The notes below the pieces were generated by a model that saw only the letters and a list, made by a program, of their open reading frames with translations, made no database searches and was not told the origin of the DNA. Positions 48,901 through 61,900 of a DNA stretch of 64,000 nt are shown one piece after another. Numbering within the stretch: position 1 is the stretch's first letter; the number at the start of each line of letters is the position of its first letter. The translations under genes and the position numbers were made by a program. Origin of the DNA: Isoetes taiwanensis (Eukaryota; Streptophyta; Lycopodiopsida; Isoetales; Isoetaceae); contig JAJEKV010000026.1 in assembly GCA_021234155.1 (NCBI GenBank), positions 310,001-374,000 on the forward strand, in the 5' to 3' direction.

Positions 48901-50600
48901 GCCTTCGGCTATGGGACCTCCGTCCCAAATATCAATATGGTTGAGGTTCCCTCGGCTCCGGATGATGAGGGTGAAGATTTATATCATAACCTGCGCATAA
49001 GAAGGAGGAGCAAGAGGAGCTCAAGGAGGAAGAAGTCCCCATGGACTTGGATAAGGAAGTGGCGCATCATCGAAACTCCCGCAAGGGAAGGTGCTCGGTA
49101 ACCACCTCACCCGTTTCTTTTTGTCGGCCTTCAAATACGGGCAAGTTCTCTTCATAGCGGGACTTAGGGCCGAGGTGAAGCTTCATGGTGGGCCCTCCGC
49201 GCACTTTCTACACTCGCCCGACCACAAGAAGCTTCCCTATCGTGCGTTTACGTATGTACTTTCGTCTGACGGGATCTTGCCCTTACGACCTTGGGCGAGG
49301 ATATTTTGCCTTGGATGGGCATGAAGCTCCTCACGGCAGCCCCATTGGCCGTTGCCTATCCACCGGAGGTTGCATCATTCTTGTGACCCGCCACCGTGGA
49401 CCACTGGGGTAGCTTCTGGCTGCGACACCGCCAGCCTCCACCACCTCCTAGGGCTAAGGATAAAGAGGCAGGGCCTAGTTCCTGAACTAAGGGTGCTATA
49501 TAAATTTTGTTATGTATATATATATACACATGTAGTTATGAGATTTTGGGATTGGCAATTGTTTAAACCATCTGAAAAATGTGTACCTTATCTACTTATT
49601 AAATACAAAGTTTTCTTGATGAGTATAACTAAATTGTTTTTTATGACATCCTCTTCCAAAGCATTAAAGTTTAGGGTATAGTGGAATTACAAAATGTTCT
49701 CTATTCACTCCAACTATATTTGAGAGGAAACCATTTGGGAGTATGAGGAAAGAATCAGACATGGTTAGGAGAGGCGATCCGGGGCGCCCGACCGGGACTA
49801 TGGCGAGAGATATGGTGAATATCAGTGGGAGGAAGGCTATGAAACCAGAACCCCGCCGCCACGGGGGAACTCGACCACGACAAAGGGGCTGGAGATAGTT
49901 AACATCCTCGGGGATCGAGCTTTCGAGGATCACGAAGATGACCACGCGGTCGTACACAGGACCTCTTGGAATATGACCGAGTGCACGAAGCCTTCGAGGG
50001 CCAGCGACCATCTTTGGCAACTCTTTTTATGCGATGCGAAGGCTCTTTAACCTTCGATTATCAGCCCAACATGGGAGTACCAAGCAATCATTGTCCAAGC
50101 ACGGGCACGCTATAAACTTCGTCCGAAGCATGCGGAGAGTACCACTTCTGCGATCGTACCCCATACCGCCAACCCTTAGGCTTGGTCTCTTACGTTATGT
50201 TTTCTTTGTTCTTTGTTCTTTTATTTGTGCGGATAGAATTTTAAGAGTTTTCAGCTTTGTATCATACCTACTTTCGTCTTAACCCATGTACCAATATACT
50301 TGTTTTGTACTTTCGACTTCAATGAAATAAAAACATTGTTTTTGTTTGTATATTCTTTTGATCTCAATTATTTTAAAAGGGATTATACATTAGTATAAAA
50401 TGCTTATATATTCATGAATGCTCCCTATAGGCGATTATGCGTAGCTTGGCTTGGCAAACACCCTCCAGCGCCCGGTGAAATCTCCCCCTGAGCGAGGGAA
50501 TTGATGTTAATGAAAAGGCAACTTCGGTGAGTTACGGGCTTATGTGTTGCATACCAATCCCCGCCACATACTTTCGGGAGGACGGACGGAATTACCTCGC
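45908..50600 (+). other. Long leader of the chromovirus with unknown ORF remnants
   Basis: About 4.7 kb lies between the primer-binding site and gag, much longer than a usual leader. Plus-strand peptide-like runs occur near 47,185-47,445, 48,076-48,460 (opening MVPPRKTFCWYLDGEKW, then a shifted frame with GLSGFLDFYMEEMLPL), 48,657-48,884 (IIGRIVVADLDAKRKDHVLY) and 49,091-49,330. They share the broken style of gag-pol and the same strand. They could be an additional element gene or captured host sequence. No family is recognised. Confidence 0.5.
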
Positions 50601-50618
50601 GACCATTGAGTCCACACA

Positions 50619-51625
50619 ATGACCATCTCCTCCCGAGCTAGCCGTACACATGCGAGAGGAGGACTCATGCTAAGCGTCATCGAAGTTCCTCTAAGGATAG
50701 CGCCCGCTTCCTCACATTCAACCACTTACGGTTCTTGGGGTCCTCGCTATCGAGGCGGTGATCATTCAAGGCGTAAGGATAAGGAATACCGAAAAACCGT
50801 TGACCACGACCATCACTAGTATATGGAAGAACATGAAGGCTGGCTCGGTTTGATGGGAAATCAGAGGGAGGCTTGAATGCGGAATCTTGGTTGGGCGAAA
50901 TGAAGGAATTGGGGAAGTCCTATGGAATGGCAGAGAAAGAAATATCTGAGGGAAGGTCGCCACCACCGAACCTTTACCGGGCTGCTCGTATTTGGTGGAA
51001 GGGTTACGCGAGAGCTAAACACACGGATAGGAGCAGATGCAAGTTCGGGAAGTTTGCTAAGGCTTTTAAATCTCATTACGTGCCTTCGGCGCACAAATGC
51101 CATGATTCGGACCTTCTGAGGTTGGAGCGAAAAAGGCATGTCCGTGCGAGGCCTACACCGATGAATTCATGCGTTTGAGGTTGTATGTGCGAGGGAATGA
51201 ATGAGAAAAAAAGCGATGAGAGGGCTACATTGAAGGGTTGGCCCCATCTATTAAGCGAATGGTCAAGGCTATCGACCCAAAGTCGATGCTTGAGGGAAGC
51301 TAAGGCATTAAGCCTTGAGGAAGACACGCCAAAGAACCGGTATCTGCGACACGCTCCTTACTCATGACCCACGGCCGTCCACACCTTACAAACCCCGTTC
51401 GCCAAGTCAGGGGCCCTCTCAAACACAATTCTTATGGCCGCCCGGGAGAAGAAAGTAAGCCTTTAGCACGCTGGGATAAGCGAGAACAATCTTTGGCAAG
51501 GAAATCTGGGGCCTCTTACGGTCCATTCCTAAAGAGGCGGAAGAACAGCTCAGTAGGGGATAAGGCATGCTACGGTGCATGAGGCACGGACACTTCATGC
51601 GAGAATTGTCCGTGACGTCCGCCAG
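50619..51625 (+). pseudogene. Chromovirus gag
   Basis: Capsid region read through frameshifts: YRAARIWWKGYARAKH and FGKFAKAFKSHYVP are typical of plant gypsy Gag. An Arg-rich N-terminal stretch near 50,740-50,800 precedes it. A CCHC zinc knuckle C-x2-C-x4-H-x4-(C) is seen near 51,565-51,610 (CMRHGHFMRE), with the last Cys lost at a frameshift. Gag would package element RNA. At least three frameshifts make it non-functional as written. Confidence 0.8.
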
Positions 51626-51799
51626 ATCGCTCAACCGGCCATGGCCGACTGGATTGGGAAGATTTGGAGTCAATCTTCTTTGCGGAAGACGAGGCTCGAA
51701 AGTACATTCATGGTGCGTCTCATATTCTTGCCGCTATAGAAGCAGAACTTGGCTGAAAAGTCGACCTCTGTTATTTCTACAATAGGCCAAGTAGGCGAG

Positions 51800-53645
51800 T
51801 AAGCCCTTCATAATTTTGATGGACACGGGTAGTACGCATAATTTTGCTTCTCCTAGAATGGCCCAGTGCTACGCATTTGGAAACATTGAGATCCGACCTA
51901 AGCCGGTCACATTAGCTAGCGGTAAGATCGGACACACTCATGGCGTAGTATTAACCTTAAAATGCACCGGCTGCCGGGTGCACCGGTTGCCTTGGGTGCG
52001 AGTTAATGGACATTGGCAAATATGATCTTATTGTGGGAATGGAGTTTTTAAGCGTCTGCTGGGGCCCACATAGGCTGCGGAGAAAGCGGGGAGGTCACCT
52101 TCAACGCCGCTAATGGAGCACGTGTGACAATAAAAGGTGATTCATTACACTCAGCTATGCGGGCAATGTCAATAAAGCGACTAGGAAAAGCTATGCGAGG
52201 AATGAACTTCTTTGCCTCATTAAACTTGCTTCCATTGAGTCGGACTCCAAACAGCGACAAGTAATCGGCGCTTTACCATCGGACATTCTTGCCCTTCTTG
52301 AGAATTTAGCGATCTTTTTCGGATGAGATCCACAAGCTTCCTCCTTTTAGAGGGGTGGAATGTGAGATAACTCTTGAAGCAGGGTACTAAGCCTACCGGC
52401 AAAGCCCGTCAGAATGAGTCCTCAGGAGTTAAGCGAGCTTAAGAAACAGCGACTACAAGAGTTCTTGAATTTGGGGTTTATTAGGCCTAGTGTTTCACCA
52501 TTTGGCTCCTATTCTTTTTGTCAAGAAGAAGGATGGCTCCTTAAGGATGTGTATTGATTATAGGCAACTCAATAAGCATACCATCAAGAATCGCTATGCT
52601 TTGCCTAGAGGCGAGATGATCTTATGGACCCGGTTGCAAGGAGCAAAATATTTCTCAAAGATTGATTTGCGCTCCGGGTACCATCGGATAAGGATTAAGG
52701 AAGAGGACATCCATAAGTGCGCTTTTAGGTACCGGATATGGGCATTACGAATTCTTTTGTCATGCCTTTTGGATTGACCAGCATACCTAGCGTTTATGCG
52801 GTTGATGAATGACATCTTCGCCAATACTTGGATGACTTTGTTGTCATTTTCTTTGATGACATTCTCATCTATAGTAAAACCTTGCGACAACATGAACAAC
52901 ATCTTGAATAGCTTTGCAAAAGCTAAAGGCGCCATCGACTCTTAGCCAAGTTCTCTAAATGCAAGTTAAGCCACTCAGGGTAGACTATTTGGGGCATATT
53001 ATCTCGTGAGAAGGAATTGCTCTGAGACCCGGCTAAGATAGAAGCGGTAAAAGGATTGGCCCATTCCGGCTAATGTTTGAGAGGTCAGGAGTTTCTTGGG
53101 ACTCATGAGGATATTATCGGAAATTTGTTAAGGATTTTGCAACAATTGCCGCACCTCTTACTAATCTCACAAGACATGAGAAAGTAAAGGTTGGATGGAA
53201 CATTGGAAAACAAAAGTCCAAGTAAAACTTTCAGAAACTCAAGGATGCTTTAACATACGCACCGGTCCTTACCTTGCACGATCCGGGAAAAGGATAAATC
53301 GGTAGCCACCGATGCGAGTAAGATAGCTACCTAGGTGGTGTCTTAATGCGGGGAGGGAGAGTTAATTCAAAGAAGATGAAGCGATGCGAGCAGCGATATC
53401 CTACCATGATCGGGGAGTTGCTAGCGGTTATGCGTGCTCTCGTATTTGGAGACACTACCTTCTTGGTAGAAGATTTCGGTTGGATACGGATCATCGAGTC
53501 TCAGCTATCTATCCACCCACCAAGTCTAAATCTCCGTCGTGAAGATGGATGGAATTCCTCGAGGAATATGACTTGAGATTGTATACAAGCGAGGGAAAGC
53601 ACAATGTGGTTGCGGATGCTTTGTCACGTCATCCCTTTATAACCC
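51800..53645 (+). pseudogene. Chromovirus protease, reverse transcriptase and RNase H
   Basis: The protease active site is MDTGSTHNF (about 51,820), a retroviral-type aspartic protease. The reverse transcriptase follows with [20 protein letters not shown] (about 52,507), [13 protein letters not shown] (about 52,660) and the catalytic FFDDILIYSK (about 52,848). RNase H ends with KHNVVADALSRHPF (about 53,598). Frameshifts separate most motifs. One example is TTTGGCTCCT near 52,500, where an SPFGAPIL frame needs two more bases at a GC-GC site. All catalytic residues that can be read are conserved, so the breakage looks recent or technical. Confidence 0.88.
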
Positions 53646-53859
53646 GCACCCATTGTAATGCCATTTCCACACTCACCGGCGAGTTTGGGAAGCGGATAGA
53701 AACAGACCTTGGCCCTGAGATCCCGAATTACGTAATATTTGGGAAAGTTTGGGTAAGGAAGCCGTCTGCAGATAGAGAGCGCGTGAAGCATTAGTTCATA
53801 TAAGAAGGAGGGCAATTTATTATATTACAAAGATAAGTTGTGTGTTCAATGACTTGAGG

Positions 53860-55150
53860 GGTGCGAAAGTTGATTCTCCATGACACACACAGCAGCCCTA
53901 TAGCAGGACATGCGGGTTTTATGAAAACTTACTTTTAAGATCCGCTCCAGCTATTTTTGGCCTTCCATGAAGAAGGATATTGCTAGGTACATCAAAGCGA
54001 TTGTCGGGTTTGTCGACAAACCAAAGGCGGAACAATTAAGAGTTCTGGGGAGTTGCAACCTTTGGATGTGTGCCCAGCGCCAAGTGGGAAGTCATAACCA
54101 TGGATTTCATTGTGGGGCTTCCATTACTCTCGTGGGTATGATGCCTTAATGGTCGTGGTCGACAAATTATCAAAGATGGCTCACTTCACGCCATGTCGCA
54201 CCACGGACACCGCCTTTGACACCGCCTTGCTCTTTGCAAAGGAAATTTTTCAAGTTGCACGGGATCTAGAAAGTAATTGTATCGGATAGGGATCCTAAGT
54301 TTGTCGGTGCATTACGGAAGGATTTCTTCGCCACCATCCGGACCAAGCTTGCTATGAGTACGACCTACCATCCTCAGACGGATGGTCAAACGAGCGTGTC
54401 AATCGTATTATCGAAGATATGCTAAGAAGCTATGTATGGAGTAAAGCAGTCACAATGGGCGATTATATTTACTTGGTGGAATTTGCCTACAACGATTGCA
54501 AAGCGGGGAGTCTTCTAGAATGTCTCCTTTCATGATAAATTATGGCTATCAATGTCTTACTCGGACACATGGCATAATCTGTTTCTAAAGTGGAGGTCTC
54601 TCAACAACTCCTTCTAGAAATCACGGGCCTTGGTGGAAGAAGTTGGGGGTTACTTATTGGCGCGCGTAGTCGTCGAGAAGAGTCTAGCGGATAAAGCAGA
54701 ACCCACGAATCTTCAGTGGGCGAATCGGTTTGGCTTAAAATCAAAAGTAAAACAAGCCAAGCTTAAAATTGGTAGCTGTAAAAGGCGGCACCGGATGGGG
54801 CGTTCGGGATGCTTGAGCGTGTGGGAGAAACAGGCATATCGCTTGGACTTGCCACCCGGCTTGAAGATCCACAAGGTCTTTCCGTGAGTCTTACGAAGCA
54901 ACACACCCACGATCAGGAGGAGGTTTTGGATACCCCTACCCTCCTAGAAATGGTGAAGAGCGACTGGAAATAGTGCGAAGCTCTTCTTGATCGAGCTTAC
55001 AAGCAGACCGAAGGACTCAAATGTTGCAATACTTGGTCAAGTGGAAGCACTTACCGGTTGAAGATGCTACGGGTGATGAAGATAGACCTTGAGAAGCACT
55101 ATCCAGGACTTCATCTGCGGGAATCTCAAGGCCGCACCATCAACGATGCT
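53860..55150 (+). pseudogene. Chromovirus integrase and chromodomain
   Basis: The integrase zinc region has GHAGFMKT (about 53,908). The core contains VVVDKLSKMAHF (first Asp, about 54,155), SDRDPKF (second Asp, about 54,282) and DGQT...RVN (third residue, Glu, lost to a one-base deletion near 54,390). At about 55,022 a chromodomain reads QYLVKWKHLPVEDAT, which would tether integration to marked chromatin. No long intact frame remains. Confidence 0.85.
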
Positions 55151-55800
55151 ATCAACCCAGCTCCGTGGTAAGCTTGAAGGCTTGATTGTAGAGAGTCATG
55201 TTTTAGAAGGGTAGGCGCATCGTATATGATAGTAATAACCGATGATGAGATCACCTTCGTGTTCTCTAGGGCGTAGTGTATTGTTGATGTTGACATGACC
55301 GCGAATTGCTAGGAAGGCATCTAGTAAATGGCTGCGTTAGTTAACGGCTATAAGAGGAATTGCAAGCCGTACACATGATAGATTCCCTTCTAGATATTTT
55401 TTCTTTTATTTCTAGGGGGTGGTCCCTGCAACCACAATTTAATCATACTATTAACCTCCGGGTATATGGTTGTGTGCAGGCCAATGAACAAGTCGTCACC
55501 TGCATTGTATAGAGGGTTCTTTGATGACCCAACTTGTCCGTATTGGTTTTGTCTACATGTGTGAATTTTGTTGTCGAATGTTTTAAATGGGACTCAGGTC
55601 CTAAACTCCTTTGATCATAAGTTTGTATCGAGAGCACCCGGTGCTAGTACTTTGATATTTTAACTTCAATGTATTACTGTCCAAATTACTATAATCTCAA
55701 CGTATTAATGATATATTCTTAACTTCATTCTCTAATTCAGTGCTTTACGTATATGTATTCAATTAGCTAACCCTAATCTTTGAGGGACAGCATTATTTTT

Positions 55801-55813
55801 AAGGAGGGGAGAA
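55801..55813 (+). promoter_or_regulatory. Polypurine tract
   Basis: AAGGAGGGGAGAA directly before the 3' LTR primes plus-strand synthesis. Confidence 0.9.
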
Positions 55814-57417
55814 TGTGGCGTTCCACGTATTTATACGGTCTACTATACGGGACACGTACAAATACAAAGCACGTCACTCCCTAAAGATGCGCTACCATGG
55901 GGTATGGGAACCTAATTGCAACCTAGGGGTTACCTTACAAAGGATTAAATTAGCTATGCTAATTTAACACATTATTAATAATAACCTATAACCTAGGAAA
56001 TTAGGATAATTACCAATTGGGAAGAAGCCACCACCCTTGTCGATTAGGCAGCATGGGGGTTGCCAAGTTTGGATGCCAACTTGACCCCTATCCACGGGAT
56101 TGACTCACGAAGATCGACCAAGGAAGGCCGGGAGCTGGCGCCATCAACCACTGCCGCAGAGAACCCCCATACCGGTCGTCCCTGTGAAGCCACACGGTGA
56201 ATCTTCAACCGCCGAGGAGATGGAGGCCCCATGGGAATGAGTCCGGCCGAATTGGTAGGTGGCTATGTGAATTCTAGTTAACACTTGGTTGTGTCCGTCT
56301 TTCTCTGTTCTCTTTGTAATTCAATCATAGAAACTAACCCTTGATTGTACAAACAAGTTCTCTTTATATTCAATTACGGTTCTTACTCGAAAGGATGGAT
56401 TGTTAGTTCTTTGTTTTGATCTCGACGAAGCGGGGGGATTACGGGGGTAGAGGCCTCGAACCGGCGTATAGTAGTATGCTCCTAGATAGCTGTAAAGTCC
56501 CATTAAATGCGGCACTGTGCACAAGAACCCAGGGGTCCTAGATGCTTATGGTGCGGCTTAGCACCGGACAAGGAACACACGGTGGTGACATGAGGGGTGG
56601 GGTCTTGCATGAGCATACAAGGCTCCGAGACTCCTGATGGGCTAGGCGATGGCAGGGTCCGTAGAGGGCGGGTATGGGTCCGACACTCCACAGGTGGGAA
56701 GGTGTGATCCGGTATGGAGCACCTTGCACTTTGAGTAGATTTAGGGTGAGTAAGTTGGTATGCGGATGGGGGGGCTGATGCGGCACGTATTCTCTAGCTC
56801 ACCCATGGAACCACTTGTGATTCGGAAGGGGGCGCTTCCACAGGCACGCCTCATCGGACCCAGGTCATGAACCCGAGTAGGCTCGGAGGGTGATGCCCGA
56901 AGTTTTGCGTCTCAGGAAGGCTATAGCAAAGCCATAGCATGAATTGACCCATCGCAAAGTGTGCACGGGGAGGGGGGCGGATGGAGTGGACAACCCTAGC
57001 CAATGTTCTATGCCAGATAGCGCCATGCCAAGACTTCGGTCTGGCCGATCTCTTGAGGCCCGGCCGTCGGTCGATCCCACGAGAGTGGAGAGGGGTAGAA
57101 CACGGGGTTTGGGTGTTTTTCTTAGGATTAGCTGCATATTCTATGCCGTTGGTATATTGGATGGATGCGCCACCCTTCGTGGTGGTTATTTATGTATATT
57201 CGTGCTGTGTGCTAACCCTTGTATTCATGCTTCCGCGACGTAGGAGTCCCATTGAAGGCGTGGGCCGAATGACCCCTTCGTGTCCTTCTTCGGGCCTCAT
57301 TTCATCGATGGCCCGAACCAGACGGAGGGCCCTGCTCATGGTGAGATGATCGCCATGGGAGGGGAAAGTCCCCGTATGTATACGTCCGAGGGTCGTATAT
57401 ATTCTGGGAGCGTCACA
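55814..57417 (+). repeat. 3' LTR of the chromovirus (1,604 bp)
   Basis: Starts TGTGGCG and ends CGTCACA. Followed by the target duplication GCTCT. It differs from the 5' LTR by scattered small indels, many at CG dinucleotides. Confidence 0.93.
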
Positions 57418-57422
57418 GCTCT

Positions 57423-58928
57423 AAGGGGTAAGTCAAATACAATGGATTTTACCACATCTTGACTTGAATTCAAGGGCTGAAATTTGATAAGATGGAATAT
57501 GTTGTGCAATATACTTGCATCTAATGTTCCAAAACAATTTTAATACACTCCAAATGATAATACACGCCAAGCGAAATTACATGAATATCTTGAGTACGAC
57601 TACTGAATACTGTATACGTGCCTGCTTAGCTTTCCATTTGTTGACTTTGAGCATTTCCCAACCAACTTTAGAAAACTGACACTGCAAAAATCAAAGGAAA
57701 ACAAAGTGCAAAACCAAAATTGAAATAGATATGTCCATTAATGAGACAGACATCTCCAATTTCAAAAACTACCAAACAATAAATTAAGTAATTGTGTCCA
57801 GCACCATGCTGCCACAAACAACTTAAACAACAAGCTGCTATCGAGAATAGCACCAAACTAAAAACAAAATAAACCAAAGGCATATGAAAAGAGTTCCAGG
57901 TGTCCAGTATACCAAAGTGCCCATTTATCCTGCTAGTCCACAACATGTCATGATGCCTCATATTCCGATGCATGACTGCCCTGCAGCGGCTTGAAGCTGC
58001 TCTAATGATAATAGCTTATGAAGTTGTAAGTCTATGAGACCCTGCATCCATACAAGTCAGCCAAAGATCTGCGCAACCGCTTATATTGCGCATAGTGTCA
58101 CTAAGCTGCTCCACAAAAGCAGACAACCAAACTATGTTAAGAAGCTCTTCAACTTCCAAAGTTTAAAGATCTGGCTCAAATGTAACATGGAGATCAATAT
58201 CAACATCTGATTGATAGGATGATCAGGATCCATGGGGTTGGAACAGCAAAACAATAGAATATTCAAGACGGGGCCCAAATAGAATGAGGATGCTCAATTC
58301 TAGCAATATCCTCAACATTGAGATCCTAACATGAGAAGGAGGAGCCATAGGCTCATTAAAACCACCTGAAAAATCATCCTCAAGAACATCAATCTACATC
58401 AGTAGTATAATCATCAATACTAGAAGGTTTATACTCAACTTCTGCTACATTCCTGGATGGTCTGAAAATATCAACGGAATCTCCAACATCAAATGATAGT
58501 CAATTTTACTCTCAATAATTTAAAAACAAAGGTATGTAGCCATTGAATAGAGATGATTATCCAGCCCTTCCAAGTGTACTCCATTTTTTTCATACATTAC
58601 AATGAGTTCCAATTCCCTTTCTATGCAGTCAAAGGTACCTTTCACTTAACAAGCTGTAACCTGCAGCTGCCTTCTATGTTCAATTCCATTATATATGAAG
58701 TTTTTTTGTAAGGGTTGTATATTGTGAGCTCGTAGATGCGACGTTGCAGGTCAGTTGTAGGGTCTGCTCCTGTGATGATATCTTGGGTTTTTGATAGATT
58801 GAATTGTCCAGCATATTTGCTTAGAATGGGTTTACTTGGGCTTTAAGTGCAACAATAACAGGGGGTAGTGTACTGAAAGCATTGTTTGATACCTATTGTC
58901 TTAACTAATTAACATTGTTTGGCAATAG
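57423..58928. other. Region to the right of the chromovirus, no clear gene
   Basis: AT-rich. Short minus-strand peptide-like runs at about 58,150-58,530 (for example RNVAEVEYKPSSIDDYTTDV) look like a decayed gene end, possibly transposase-derived, but stops are frequent. No repeat or RNA gene is recognised. Confidence 0.4.
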
Positions 58929-61900
58929 AGAAGTTACGAATAATTTGAGAGCACGTAGGAGATCAAGCAGTTCAAGAAAAACATCAGGACAAGGTAGTAA
59001 AGCAAACAAGAAGAAAGATAATGTCATTACCAGAGGACGTGTTATTTTGACTGATATATTCTAAACGAGGTGCACCCTGGACTACCACAGTCGTCGGATC
59101 TGTCAATCCTACTGCCCAAACTGTATGTTGGGCCTCTGGACAATTTTTTATCTTAAATTTATATTTTTTTTATATGGAATTGTTTTAGAAATATGGTCTA
59201 TGGTTTCAGAAATTATATCCTTATCAAATCCCTTGGTATTTTGCTATATATTCTAAATGAGGTGCACCCTGGACTACCACAGTCGTCGGATCTGTCAATC
59301 CTATGGCCCAGACTGTATGTTATGGGCACCTTTCGTTCTGCTTATCCTCATTTATGATTGGGGCACCTATGATTTTGAGATGTCAAATACGAATTTGCCT
59401 AGGGTTTTGATGGTATATCGAGCCTCTATACGGCTTTGCTTGAGGTTTTAGAATATGAAATACGGGAGCTCGAACCTCTACCAAAATAACTCAATGTCCT
59501 AATAAAACTGCTTGAATCAATCTAATCAGTGAGTTAACCTGACTATTTTTTATCTTAAATCTATGTTTTTTTTTTATGATAACCCATTGATATGCTCTAT
59601 GGTTTCAGGAATTATATCGTTATCAAATCCCCCTGGAATCCCCTGTTATTTTGCTACATATTCGTCCTCTGATGAGAAGATCCACTCTTCTGATGAAATG
59701 GGGTGGGCCAGCTTTGCTAGGGCCTCTGACAGCGATCATTAACCAGGCCATAAGGGAGGGCCTCCCGGGGGAGTGGATGGTTAGCAAGGTCACCCCAATT
59801 CATAAGACATGTAATATGGATGATTCGGCGAACTACCGCATGATCATGGTGAGCCCATTACTCGCAAAGCTTTTAGCAGGTGTGGTGGAGAAGAAGTTAA
59901 CTCAGTGGGCTGAGGAAGCTAGAGTGCGTGCAGTTGGCCAAGCGGGGTTTCGCCCTGCCCACTCCACAATCGACCATATATTCACTCTCAAAATCCTTAT
60001 GGAAGCTACTCGCAATGCGCGGCGTGACCTGTATTGTTGTTTTGTAGATTTCAAGACGGCATATGATACGGTCCCTCGGGACCTGTTGTGGCAGCATTTG
60101 CAGGCGCTGCATGCCCCACATGACTTACACAATGCCATCTATAGACTCTATGATGGGATATATGCTGCATTGCCTGCATCAGATCAGCGAGTTGCTAGCA
60201 CCATAGGGGTTAAATAGGGATGTCCGTTATCTCCAACGCTCTTTGGTCTCTACATTGACAAGTTGGAGACCTAGATGCAAGAACATGGGGGCGGTGGCCC
60301 GCAGCTATCAGAGGCATACAGTATAAGGCAATTGCTCTATGCAGATGATGTAGACTTGCTATCCCATACAGCCAGGAGTATGCAGCAGCATTTGGACGCT
60401 CTTAGTGGGTTCTGTGACACAACAGGAATGACGGTGAACCTGCAAAAAACTAAGCTCCTGGCAGTCCTCTCCTCGCAGCATGATATCCCAGATCTCTATT
60501 ACAGAGGACAGAAGGTGGATGTTGTAAGGACCTTCAAGTATCTGGGAATCAACTTTTGCGCTAGCATGTTATGGGATGACTGTGTGGAAAGACGGGTCAG
60601 CGCGGGATGGAACGCCCTATATGCTATGCAGAATAGCTGTTACAGAATAGACCTATGTGACTGGGCACGTAGAGCACACCTGTTCAGAGCATTCGTTGAA
60701 CCAGTACTGTTGTATGGGGTAGAGGTCTGGGGTCCAGCAATTAGCAAGAATACCTGGGATAAGCTAGAGAGGGTGCAAAAGGCCTTCTTAACATACATCC
60801 TAGGTATCCAGGACACGGTGCCTTATCAGATTTTGCTATATGAGACTGGGTTCTGGCCCCTGCAACATTCTCCGATGCGCATACATCTTGCATATTTCCA
60901 CAAGGTCGCCAGCATGGATGCACAACGTCTTCCCCCGAGGGCTTTGTTATTGGCACAAGAGCCACAATGACTGAAGAGGGTATGGCAGGAGCACTGTCAG
61001 GGGTGGTTCGCAACGTGGTCTATAGACTACCAACAGATTGTGGCTATGCCTGATGCCCAGGGACAGGCTGCACACCTGAATGAGCGCTTTGCCACCACTC
61101 TGTGGGATGCAGCCACTCGTGCAAAGCCTAAAACAGAGAACTACCACATGCAAGTTAATCCAACACTGGAACATGACCCACACCAGTACTTGAAAGCGCA
61201 TATATCTATGGAGAAACGGAGAGTTATTGCCTCCGTGAGGACGGGGTCCCATCATCTCAGAATTGAAATAGGTCGTTGGACTACAGATGGAGGGCAGAGA
61301 ATCCCCCAGCATGAGAGAATATGCCAGTGTTGCCACATACGGACAGTAGAGGATGAGCACCATGCTCTGCAAGAGTGTCTGGCATATACGCATATCCGAG
61401 CAACACATGCTGATCTTAGATGCTCTGCGGCACCGCTGCATCAATTGCTGGCATCGCCAATGGTTGCACGTCTCGCATCCTACATTTTGCAAGTCTCTAC
61501 CGTCAGAGAATCCCTTACAGGACAAGGGATCTGAGAGCCTACTACCAGGGTTTTTCCTCCCATGTGGGGGTTTTTTCCTCCCAGTAGTAGGGACACATTG
61601 TATAGTAGCATTTGTCTTTTTGGTGTGGTTTTATCTGCTTTGTGTACTGCATGTACCATCTCATAGGTCAAGTTTGGCCTCCGCAGACGTTAAAATATAC
61701 TTCCTTCCTTCCTTCCTTCCTTCCTTATTCTGTTGATTCTTCTGATGATAACAAAGATGATCCTAAAGGAGGCTTGGCGGAGGAGATCAAACTGTCCTAT
61801 TGTGTTCAATTCAAGAAGTTATTAAAATCTGATGTATAAGTTCTTTTCTTTAATCTATGTTTTCCTTTTCTCTCGTTGTGGCAAAAAATGATCAGATCAG

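Larger units (their letters stand above)
44291..57422 (+). mobile_element. Ty3/gypsy chromovirus, complete borders, GCTCT target duplication
   Basis: The element spans 44,296-57,417 (13.1 kb), flanked by GCTCT at 44,291-44,295 and 57,418-57,422. The LTRs begin TGTG(A/G)CG, and the right one ends CGTCACA. The left LTR is followed by the primer-binding site TGGTATCGAGCCG (45,895-45,907), initiator-Met type; the right LTR is preceded by AAGGAGGGGAGAA (55,801-55,813), a polypurine tract. Order inside: an unusual 4.7-kb leader, gag, protease, reverse transcriptase, RNase H, integrase, chromodomain. This order and the chromodomain identify a chromovirus. All frames are interrupted by numerous 1-3 nt indels. 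The LTRs differ by many small indels. Confidence 0.95.

Noticed and set aside
57668-57973. 101-aa minus-strand frame with hydrophobic runs
   Set aside because: Composition typical of AT-rich non-coding DNA; no domain or splice context.
60215-60970. Idea that the LINE stop codons are recoded or repaired by U-to-C RNA editing
   Set aside because: Such editing is known for organelle transcripts of ferns and hornworts; nothing suggests it for a nuclear LINE.
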